From FEN-1297 sp964498065 (GTDB taxonomy: Bacteria > Bacteroidota > Ignavibacteria > Ignavibacteriales > Ignavibacteriaceae), in contig CAZCFZ010000080.1 of the NCBI GenBank assembly GCA_964498065.1, forward strand, positions 1-17,226: DNA of 17,226 bases, given 5' to 3'. Below are positions 6,477 through 13,997 of this stretch, in pieces. The notes under the pieces were generated by a model. That model saw only the letters and a list, made by a program, of their open reading frames with translations, was not told the DNA's origin and did not search any database. The position numbers and the translations under genes were made by a program. Numbering within the stretch: position 1 is the stretch's first letter; every line of letters begins with the position of its first letter.

Positions 6477-9256
6477 TGTCCATTTACAAAAAAATAAGAA
6501 AAAGTACTGCTGCAAAGATTTCCAATCTTGAAGCCGGCGAAACTTTTTTATGGGATAAATGGATTCGGCAACCGCTAACCGAAGGAAGAGAGTTAGAACC
6601 TTTTCATAAACGTTTGTGGGACACAGGCAAAATTGTTTTGAGTATAGATAGTCCCGGTTTAGATAAATATACTTTTAAGTTTAAAAAAATAAAACTTTAC
6701 AAATCGGCACAAAGACTGCTGGAGTTAAAATCCAAAACTAACCCTGTTTTCTTCGGATTCGGAACTTTTCAAACTACAGACATAAGTATTTCCTTTAAGC
6801 AGGAATTAAAGCAATTTTTTTCAACTATTGTAGAAAATGAAGGTGCTGCATTAGCTTTTAAAATTAAAGATCAGCGGAAGAAAGAATATACCAACCAGCT
6901 TACTCCTTATACAAAAGATATTTCTATTTCTTTTTACAAATCTACCGAAAGCAGTGAAGATGAAATAATCCCCGTTAAAGAGATAGAAATTAAGGAAAAA
7001 AAGACAACCACTAAAAAAATCGAAAGTGAATTTGAAACTTATAAAGCCATAAATATAAATTATGATTTCACTATACCTGAAATTATTGATTATTTATCGG
7101 AGTTAGTTCCAAAAGTTTTTAACATTGATCTGTTAAATTCTTTTGAAGATTTGAATTCCAAAGGGAAAATATACCAGACTAAAATAGATCTGCTGGACAG
7201 TAAGGCAACCATAATTGATAAGAAGCTGACGGAATTGTTAACCAAACCGGAAATAAATTCGAAAAAAGTAAATCAAGATTTCAAAATCAAAATAGATCAG
7301 AAAAAATATTTTAACGAATTGTTTCCGTGGGATATAATTGATAAAAAGATTACTTTAAAAAAATTAACTAAAATACCAAACAAATCAGCAGAATTTATTT
7401 ACGATTCGAATTCCGCAAATCCATTTAATTTTGAAACTGCTTCGGTACAAATATCCGAAGAAAATATTGATAAATTACTTCAGCCTAATATTGATTTAAA
7501 TGAAGAAGATAAAGAAGATTTATTAAATGTTTTGTTCCCTTATCAAAGAGACGGAGTAACGTTTTTAATTGAAAACCATGTTGCACTTTTATGTGATGAA
7601 CTAGGCTTGGGTAAAAAAGTTCAGTCTATTATTGCTCTTAAATATTTATTTAAAAGAAGGGATATTAAATCTGCTCTTGTAATAACGAATGATTATTCAA
7701 TCGGAGACAAAAAATTTAATGAAGAAACCGGCAATTCATACGGCTGGGAGGGACAACTAAATAAATTTGCCCCGGACTTAACACATTCAATTATTAATTC
7801 CGAAAGCAAGGAAATAGATTCGGAACTCAAGGGAACTTCTCAAATCTTTTTAGGATCATATGATACTTTTATTAAAGCAGCCGATGAAAATTTAATAGGC
7901 AAAGATACTCTTAAGATCTTCAACTGTGTTATTTTTGAAAGTCCCGAAGTCCTGAACACTTATAAAAAAAGAGTTCAAAAACTGGTCAAATCAATTCAGC
8001 CTAAGTTTTTGTGGATGTTGTCTAATTTTGAAAACATGGAATTTAAAGAAAAAGTACTGGATGAATTAAAGCCAAAAGCAATTTTAAAAAGGACAAAAGA
8101 AGAAATAAGAAATCAACTTCCCGACCCGATTAGACAAGAATATTGGGTTGAGATGGATAAGGACCAGAAAAATGAATATGACCAAGCGCTATCTTACACA
8201 CAAAACCAAATTACAGAAGTTATGCAGACAGGGAATCCTTATAGATTTCAATCAAAGGTATTTTTGTCTTTACACCAGTTGAAACAAGTTACAAATTTTT
8301 CTTTACAAAAGAATATTAGCAGCAAGGGAAATTTAATAGTTTCCCAAATAAAATCTATTGCAAATAATAATAAGCAAGCGGTTGTATTTTCACAATACGA
8401 TAAATACGGAATGCATAAATTAATTGAGCTTTTTACTGAGCAAGGGATTAAATTTGTAAAATTCCTTCCCGGTATGCCTCCGAATGAACTGGAAAATTCC
8501 GTAAAAAAATTTGAAAAAGATAAATCGATAACCGTATTGCTGGCGGGGTTACAGGCAACTGTAACTAAGGTCCATGTAGCATTTGCTCCTTATATAATTC
8601 ATTTCGATCAATGGTGGGTACCTATTACTCAATGGCAGCTTGAAGAAAAGATTTCAGGCAACGATAATAAATTACCGGTAACGGTTATAAGCTACCTGAC
8701 GAGAAACTCCGTTGATGAAAAAATAAGGAAAAAATTATTTGAAAAAGAATTATTGAATAAAAACCTAATTGATACATTCGGTCCAGAGGTTTTTTCCAAA
8801 TTAATTTCTGAGAATGAGTGGACGGACATTTTTAATATGCCCCAGGATAAAAACGCAAAACAGGAATCACCCGATACTTATTATCAAAATTTAATCCAGT
8901 TGACTCCTGAAAAAATAATGGATAAAATCCGTTTACTTTTTGTTAATCTCGGTTATTCCGGTATAAAAACAAAAGATGAATCCTTAAAAACAAGATATTC
9001 GATATCCGGGACATTTTCAAAAAATTGGCGGCAAACAGGATTTGCAGCGCAATGTTATCTGATCTTCAAAGAACCTGATACCGAAGCAGTGAAATATTAT
9101 ATTGAATCTCACAAAAAAATTAAAGGCATTGGTAAAATATTTATCATAACTTTAAACCCCTCTTATGTCGGCAGTGAAATCCCAAAATTTGAAAATATAA
9201 CAATTATAAACGGCATTACATTGAGCAGATATTTAAGAATGTTAGAACTTATCTAA
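6476..9256 (+). CDS. SNF2-architecture protein with degenerate ATPase motifs and Mrr-like C-terminus
   Basis: A 926-residue protein. Residues 1-345 are unrecognised. The SNF2/helicase layout begins with PYQRDG (355-360). Walker A reads DELGLGKKVQS (374-384) with K381 where Thr is needed for Mg-ATP. Motif II is ESPE (488-491) in place of DEAH. Motif III is SNFE (516-519) in place of TG(T/S)P. Motif IV VVFSQY (636-641) and the segment IIHFDQWWVPITQWQLEEKI (707-726) are recognisable, but the motif VI arginines are replaced (K725, G728). These changes predict no or very weak ATP hydrolysis. Residues about 809-926 resemble a restriction-endonuclease/Mrr-type domain, with Q859-C-Y861 where active enzymes have Q-x-K, then FIITLNPSYVG and IIINGITLSRYL-like ending. 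The frame is intact and coupled to the 177-residue gene. Cytoplasmic; function unknown. Confidence 0.8.
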   Translation: MSIYKKIRKSTAAKISNLEAGETFLWDKWIRQPLTEGRELEPFHKRLWDTGKIVLSIDSPGLDKYTFKFKKIKLYKSAQRLLELKSKTNPVFFGFGTFQTTDISISFKQELKQFFSTIVENEGAALAFKIKDQRKKEYTNQLTPYTKDISISFYKSTESSEDEIIPVKEIEIKEKKTTTKKIESEFETYKAININYDFTIPEIIDYLSELVPKVFNIDLLNSFEDLNSKGKIYQTKIDLLDSKATIIDKKLTELLTKPEINSKKVNQDFKIKIDQKKYFNELFPWDIIDKKITLKKLTKIPNKSAEFIYDSNSANPFNFETASVQISEENIDKLLQPNIDLNEEDKEDLLNVLFPYQRDGVTFLIENHVALLCDELGLGKKVQSIIALKYLFKRRDIKSALVITNDYSIGDKKFNEETGNSYGWEGQLNKFAPDLTHSIINSESKEIDSELKGTSQIFLGSYDTFIKAADENLIGKDTLKIFNCVIFESPEVLNTYKKRVQKLVKSIQPKFLWMLSNFENMEFKEKVLDELKPKAILKRTKEEIRNQLPDPIRQEYWVEMDKDQKNEYDQALSYTQNQITEVMQTGNPYRFQSKVFLSLHQLKQVTNFSLQKNISSKGNLIVSQIKSIANNNKQAVVFSQYDKYGMHKLIELFTEQGIKFVKFLPGMPPNELENSVKKFEKDKSITVLLAGLQATVTKVHVAFAPYIIHFDQWWVPITQWQLEEKISGNDNKLPVTVISYLTRNSVDEKIRKKLFEKELLNKNLIDTFGPEVFSKLISENEWTDIFNMPQDKNAKQESPDTYYQNLIQLTPEKIMDKIRLLFVNLGYSGIKTKDESLKTRYSISGTFSKNWRQTGFAAQCYLIFKEPDTEAVKYYIESHKKIKGIGKIFIITLNPSYVGSEIPKFENITIINGITLSRYLRMLELI

Positions 9257-9263
9257 TCAGTTT

Positions 9264-9300
9264 AGATTAATATTCCGATTTCTTAATCTTGAAATTTTTC
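9264..9300 (+). terminator. Weak candidate terminator of the SNF2-like operon
   Basis: AGATTAA (9264-9270) and TTAATCT (9283-9289) form a 7-bp AT-rich stem eight bases after the stop codon, followed by a T-rich stretch. The stem is weak, so this is tentative. Confidence 0.3.
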
Positions 9301-9433
9301 TCAAAGTTCCGTTTTATAAAGCTGCCCGCTAACTTAAATAAGATCTATCGATTAGCCTTTTTAATATTTTTAGTTTCGTTTTAAAAATTCAAATAAATAA
9401 CTTTATTCATTACTCTGATTAAATTTTATTAAT

Positions 9434-9461
9434 TAAAAAAGCTTCCTCTTTTGAGGAAGCT
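9434..9461 (-). terminator. Minus-strand intrinsic terminator without an obvious gene
   Basis: AGCTTCCTC (9440-9448) and GAGGAAGCT (9453-9461) form a perfect 9-bp stem with a 4-base loop. On the minus strand the stem is followed by a T run; on the plus strand it is followed by GAATATACC, with no T run. It is thus a good terminator for leftward transcription, yet no minus-strand gene is recognised between it and 10124. Confidence 0.65.
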
Positions 9462-9791
9462 GAATATACCCCCATATATTTACCCCCAATTTCAATTTTG
9501 CCTTTTAATATTCAAACCTAATAAAGCAGGTACAATTTCCTGCTTATTTATCTTAACTGAAATAATTAATCAATAAGCATGCCTTAATATTTTACCTTTT
9601 TTCATCTATTTTTTAATACTTGTATAAATTTTTGAAGCATTTTTTGCATAATATAGTTTGTAATATTGAACAATTTTACTTTTTATTAAAATAGAATATA
9701 TATTCTTAATCACTTTTTATGGTATAGATTTTTTTCTAATTTTTTCATAATTAAATAACTTTCTATTCTCATTTAACAAAATATTTATAAA
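9462..9791. other. Intergenic AT-rich stretch
   Basis: Apart from the hairpin at 9524-9545, no coding frame or recognisable site is seen. If the minus-strand terminator at 9434-9461 is used, a leftward small RNA could lie here. Confidence 0.4.
9524..9545. repeat. Small hairpin
   Basis: AAGCAGG (9524-9530) pairs with CCTGCTT (9539-9545) around an 8-base loop. It could belong to a small RNA ending at the terminator at 9434-9461, or act as a weak transcription stop. Confidence 0.35.
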
Positions 9792-9800
9792 TTAGAGTAA

Positions 9801-9963
9801 ACCCGTTGTGTGAATTAAAAAATACAATTTTGAAAAACTGTTGAAACAGTTTCTAACCTCAGTTTTAAGACTCCATTAACCCACGGATTAATCCGTGGGT
9901 TAATAATAAACAAAGTATTTTTTAACCGTTTTAACGGTTTTAAATCCTAATTCACACAACTGG
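9801..9963. mobile_element. MITE-like element with three internal hairpins and 9-bp direct flanks
   Basis: The ends are inverted repeats: GTTGTGTGAATTA (9805-9817) and TAATTCACACAAC (9948-9960) are perfect complements, extended outward with one mismatch. The element is bordered on both sides by TTAGAGTAA (9792-9800 and 9964-9972), which looks like a 9-bp target-site duplication. Inside are three hairpins: AAACTGTT/AACAGTTT (9835-9852), a perfect 30-bp palindrome (9875-9904, arm ATTAACCCACGGATT), and AACCGTT/AACGGTT (9924-9939). Folded, it would make a three-armed cloverleaf closed by the end repeats. It has no coding capacity, so any movement would need a transposase in trans. Palindromes of this style are REP-like; the family name is unknown to me. 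Confidence 0.7.
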
Positions 9964-10124
9964 TTAGAGTAAGTCAACAATTAGATTGCATATATCTAGT
10001 TTCTATTAAATTTATATTAATTTGAAAGTATTTATTATAGGTTAAGAACTTATCTTATTTGCTATTTTAGTATTCGTAATTTATATTAAGTCTAAATTAG
10101 TTTAGATAGAAACATACGGTTTAT

Positions 10125-11426
10125 ATGATTGAAAAGAGGAATAAATTATTAATATTAAAAGTAATTCATTTTTTAATTTTGGTTAGTACAATAACAAATG
10201 CACAAAGTATTTGGAAAAGAGAACATTTATCGGGGAACTGGAACGGGGAACGAATTAAACTAGCCGAAAATGGAATAAACTTTGACGCTGTTTATACCGG
10301 TGATGTTTTTTCAAATTTATCAGGCGGTATAGATAGGCAAACCGTTTATCTTGATAATATAGACTTAAAATTAAATCTTAATACAGAAAAGTTATTTAAC
10401 TGGAAAGGTGGTTCTATATTTATTTATGGATTAGGAAACCAGGGAAAAAATCCTAGTAAATATATAGGAGATATACAAACAATAGATAATATTGCAGCCT
10501 TCAATACCTGGAAAATATATGAAGCTTGGATACAGCAATATTTTTTGAAAGGTAAAGTATCCTTACTTGCCGGACTTTACAATTTAAATTCGGAATTTCA
10601 GTCTCTGGAATCATCATCATTATTTTTAAATTCTTCACACGGAATTGGAAAAGCGTTTTCCCAAAGCGGAAGAAACGGTCCTTCTATTTTTCCTACTACA
10701 ACTTTAGCATTTAGAATCCAGTGGGACCTGAACGACCTTTTACAAATACGAAGTGCAGTTTTAAATGGTACATCTGGAAATCCTGACGACCCATACGGCA
10801 CAAAGATAATCTTCCCCCCACACGACGGAATTCTTTCCGTCACTGAAATTCAATATTTTTTAAAAACCGGAAACAATACTATCGGACCAAGTGATGATAC
10901 AATAAAAAGCACACAAAATAATATTAAAGGAAAAATTTCAGCCGGATTCTGGATATACCCGGCGAAATTCCCGGTAGTCGGGACAACATATTCAGACAAT
11001 AAATTAGTAAATGGGAATTACGGATTTTATTTAATGGGCGAATATAAAATCTTCGGGTACAACGGAATAGACGAAAAGGGATTAGCGGTCTTTACAAGAC
11101 TCGGTTTCAGCAATCCTAAAATAAACCGTTTTGTTTCATACACAGGATTCGGTGCAGTTTATAAGGGATTAATACCCGGGCGGGATAACGACCAGTTTGG
11201 AATTGCTTTTGCCGGTGTTCACAATGGTAAAGAATATTTGTCATTACAAAAATCCAAAAATATAATAACTGCTCCTTCCGAATTGAATATTGAGTTAACA
11301 TACCTATGCCGCATATCTCCGTGGTTAAGACTTCAGCCTGATATTCAATATATAATACACCCCGATACAAATCCGAAAATTAAAAATGCATTGGCAGTTG
11401 GTATCAGGACCTGTATAAATTTCTAA
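10125..11426 (+). CDS. OprB-type carbohydrate-selective outer-membrane porin
   Basis: A 433-residue beta-barrel porin for diffusion of sugars across the outer membrane. Residues 1-26 are a signal peptide (basic start, hydrophobic core LLILKVIHFLILVSTIT, cleavage likely after NA). The mature start, REHLSGNWNGERIKLAENGI (32-51), is the characteristic OprB opening, followed by a FDAVYTGDVFSNLSGG stretch. Alternating aromatic strands run to the end, which closes with phenylalanine as usual for barrel assembly. Length is normal for the family. It stands alone on the plus strand, convergent with the GH32-like gene 105 bp away; the neighbouring sugar genes suggest a related substrate, but the specificity is unknown. 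Confidence 0.85.
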   Translation: MIEKRNKLLILKVIHFLILVSTITNAQSIWKREHLSGNWNGERIKLAENGINFDAVYTGDVFSNLSGGIDRQTVYLDNIDLKLNLNTEKLFNWKGGSIFIYGLGNQGKNPSKYIGDIQTIDNIAAFNTWKIYEAWIQQYFLKGKVSLLAGLYNLNSEFQSLESSSLFLNSSHGIGKAFSQSGRNGPSIFPTTTLAFRIQWDLNDLLQIRSAVLNGTSGNPDDPYGTKIIFPPHDGILSVTEIQYFLKTGNNTIGPSDDTIKSTQNNIKGKISAGFWIYPAKFPVVGTTYSDNKLVNGNYGFYLMGEYKIFGYNGIDEKGLAVFTRLGFSNPKINRFVSYTGFGAVYKGLIPGRDNDQFGIAFAGVHNGKEYLSLQKSKNIITAPSELNIELTYLCRISPWLRLQPDIQYIIHPDTNPKIKNALAVGIRTCINF

Positions 11427-11449
11427 AGCCGGCACATAAATAAGATTGG

Positions 11450-11484
11450 AAAAATTATTCTATTATTTTAAAAGAATAAAAACC
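11450..11484 (-). terminator. Weak bidirectional terminator between convergent genes
   Basis: TTATTCT (11455-11461) and AGAATAA (11473-11479) form an AT-rich stem flanked by A and T runs. On the minus strand it is followed by a T run and could end the GH32-like transcript. The stem is weak. Confidence 0.35.
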
Positions 11485-11531
11485 TATAAACCTTAAAACT
11501 ATACTTGTAAGTACTTATGACAATTACATTT

Positions 11532-13013
11532 TCAAAAGTTTGGAATATGTTTCGGATAATTATTCGTTTTGAGTTTACCGCATACTTTTAATTTAGGATT
11601 GTTTATTCTTAAGCGGGCGTTTTCAATATAAAAGCCTAAATTTCCCTTTTCGTATTGATCGTCGGCTAAAGTTAAAAGTATGTATCCATTTAAAGAAAAT
11701 TCCAGGTATTGATCATATGCTATAAGACAAAAAGGATGAGGCCCTTCCTTAGGAATATAATTGGCAACCTGCAGCTGCCGATAAGTGAAAGCTTCTTCAA
11801 CTTCTCCATGCGGATTTCTCCCCCACGCCCTTAATTGAACTATTCCTTTGAAGAAATCTAGGCTTAGATAATAGCCGTCCCCTTCCCTATTTATGCGAAA
11901 TACCAATCCATATTTACCTCTGTCTTCAGTTATCAATTCACCTGTAAGAATAAAATTCTTGTAAATACCTTTGAGTAAAAATGCCTCAAAACCGCTTGAG
12001 CAATCAATTACAAAATTTAAGTTCTTAATTTTGGATGAAGCATTCGAATTATTATATAAAGTTTTTAAAGGTGTTATTTTAGAAAATTCTTGCACATGGG
12101 AAACCAAATTATCAAATCCTTTGTAAGTTTTTAAGCGAAGCTCGCTATTTTCATCTACAACCAATTCTTTTGGCGGCGCCATTAAGTGCTTGCCTTTTGT
12201 AGTTCTTCCTTTGAAAAAGAAATTCCATATTAAATAACTTTCACCTTCCTTCGATATTCGTGCTGCATAATTCCCTTGAGGAAGCAAAACATTATCGGCA
12301 AAATTTTGATATGGACCTTTAAATTTATCCGACCACCAATAATGAACTTTAACATCTTCCCGGATAGAACCGATCAAATAATATCTGCCGTTTAGCTTGA
12401 ATAAATTAGGTACTTCCACATCATCATAATGCATAGGTTGAAATAGAGGAGGCTTGAATTCAAATTTATTTTCATTTTTTTCTTCTACTAATGCGACACA
12501 CCCTCTTCTTATTACCGGACCCTTGTTAACTCGTCCAGCAGCAAGAAGAAAAACCTTTTCATCCTCACAATAACAGAATGGATCTCTAAAACTCACCCAA
12601 TGTCTGCCTTGTTTAATACTGCTTTCATAAATCATACCTTTTACTTCAACCGGATATGAATCTGATTTACTTTTTTCCCAATTATAAAGATCGTCGCTTA
12701 ATGCCAAACCAATCCTCTGAATTCTGCTTCGGTCACCCATACAAAGTCCGGTATAAAACATTCGCCAGGACCCGGGCTTATAAGGATTCGGTGAAACATG
12801 CATTGTCCAGAGCATATCATCATCCCATGTTGGAGGATCACTAATAAAAACAGCATTTTTAACCCTTTTCCATTTAAATCCGTCTTTACTAACTGCATGC
12901 GCGATATATGCATGATTTGGTAAAGTAAGATGAAATAAATGAAACAAACCATTAAATTTTATTACGTCAACATCACCAATTTCGAAATCTCTAAAACCAT
13001 AACCTGAATACAT
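11532..13013 (-). CDS. GH32-like five-bladed beta-propeller glycoside hydrolase with DUF1080-like C-terminus
   Basis: A 493-residue protein. Residues 1-300 resemble the GH32/GH43 five-bladed propeller. FEIGDVDVIKFNGLFHLFHL (10-29) fits the nucleophile region (D14 or D16, though not the classical WMNDPNG). FRDP (142-145) is the transition-state stabiliser motif with D144. DDVEVPNLF (197-205) places the probable acid/base at E200. Residues about 330-478 form a lectin-like beta-sandwich of the DUF1080 kind. There is no signal peptide, so it probably hydrolyses or transfers a glycoside, perhaps a fructoside, in the cytoplasm after import. It is the last gene of the minus-strand series. The altered first motif means the substrate may differ from sucrose or levan, and a phosphorylase-type GH130-like role cannot be excluded. 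Confidence 0.72.
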   Translation of the reverse strand: MYSGYGFRDFEIGDVDVIKFNGLFHLFHLTLPNHAYIAHAVSKDGFKWKRVKNAVFISDPPTWDDDMLWTMHVSPNPYKPGSWRMFYTGLCMGDRSRIQRIGLALSDDLYNWEKSKSDSYPVEVKGMIYESSIKQGRHWVSFRDPFCYCEDEKVFLLAAGRVNKGPVIRRGCVALVEEKNENKFEFKPPLFQPMHYDDVEVPNLFKLNGRYYLIGSIREDVKVHYWWSDKFKGPYQNFADNVLLPQGNYAARISKEGESYLIWNFFFKGRTTKGKHLMAPPKELVVDENSELRLKTYKGFDNLVSHVQEFSKITPLKTLYNNSNASSKIKNLNFVIDCSSGFEAFLLKGIYKNFILTGELITEDRGKYGLVFRINREGDGYYLSLDFFKGIVQLRAWGRNPHGEVEEAFTYRQLQVANYIPKEGPHPFCLIAYDQYLEFSLNGYILLTLADDQYEKGNLGFYIENARLRINNPKLKVCGKLKTNNYPKHIPNF

Positions 13014-13078
13014 AATAAACCTGTTTTTATTAATAAGATAATTTTTACAGTGATAAAATTAATAATTTAATTAAACGA

Positions 13079-13846
13079 TTATAAACCGGGACTTGCCTGC
13101 ATAATACCGCCGTCTACAAAGAAAGTCGCGGCTGTTACATAACTAGAATCATCAGATGCAATCCAGACAACCAAGGAAGCAATTTCATCAGGTTTTGCCA
13201 TTCTTCCAACAGGAATAAATGAATCCAATTTTTGTAATTTTTCAGGATTAGACATTGTAGAAGTATTTATAGGTGTAGCAACAGCACCCGGTCCTATTCC
13301 AACAACATTTATTCCGTATTTAGCTAATTCCACACCTGTGGTTCTTGTCAGCATTCTCATTCCGCCTTTTGAGCAGCAATACGGAGTATTACCGGGCATA
13401 GGCCAGTCTTCATGAACAGAAGATATATTTATAATACGGCCTCCTTTACCTTGTTTAATCATTTGTTTCGCAGCAATCTGGGTACTGAAAAAAGCACTTT
13501 TTAAATTTACAGCCATTACTTTATCATATTGTTCTTCCGATGAGTCCAATACAGAGGTTCTTGTTTCTATTCCAGCATTATTTACAAGGATATCTATTTT
13601 ACCAAAGGATTTGATAGTCTTATCCACAAGTTTTTGTAAATCAGAAATTTTACTAACATCCGCATCAACCATTATAGCTTTATCTCCCATCTTTATTATT
13701 TCTTTTTCAAGTTCTTCAGCTGATTCTTCATTTACAACATAGTCTATTGTTACCGAAGCCCCCTTCTTCGCTAAAGCAAGAGTAATAGCACGCCCAATAC
13801 CGCTGTTCGCACCGGTAATAACAGCAACTTTATTTGTAAGTTCCAT
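13079..13846 (-). CDS. SDR-family oxidoreductase, glucose 1-dehydrogenase-like
   Basis: A 255-residue classical short-chain dehydrogenase/reductase. The cofactor motif TGANSGIG is at 11-18, NNAG at 89-92, and the catalytic residues are S143, Y156 and K160 (within ISSVHEDWP and YCCSKGGM). The SSVHE stretch, the IGPGAVATPIN segment (184-194) and the end ASYVT-FFVDGG style are those of Bacillus-type glucose 1-dehydrogenases, which oxidise glucose to gluconolactone with NAD(P). The aspartate/asparagine choice after beta-2 (TIDYVVNEES) does not settle the cofactor. A good ribosome-binding site (AAGGAG, 13852-13857 on the minus strand) supports the start. It lies 65 bp upstream of the GH32-like gene, probably in one transcript. 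Confidence 0.88.
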   Translation of the reverse strand: MELTNKVAVITGANSGIGRAITLALAKKGASVTIDYVVNEESAEELEKEIIKMGDKAIMVDADVSKISDLQKLVDKTIKSFGKIDILVNNAGIETRTSVLDSSEEQYDKVMAVNLKSAFFSTQIAAKQMIKQGKGGRIINISSVHEDWPMPGNTPYCCSKGGMRMLTRTTGVELAKYGINVVGIGPGAVATPINTSTMSNPEKLQKLDSFIPVGRMAKPDEIASLVVWIASDDSSYVTAATFFVDGGIMQASPGL

Positions 13847-13997
13847 TCATTAACTCCTTATTAAATAATAACTTATCAATTTAAATTTATTAGATGAATC
13901 CTACTATTCAATTCGGTGTATAATATATAATATTAATTTCTTCCGATTTGTGATAAAAATGGGAAATGTTATTGAAAAGAAATTCAATTTGGGAAAC

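Noticed and set aside
9257..9433. Small gene after the SNF2-like gene
   Set aside because: No frame of convincing length or content in either direction.
9801..9963. CRISPR-like array or riboswitch
   Set aside because: The hairpins differ from each other and there is no regular spacing; inverted ends and duplicated flanks fit a transposable element better.
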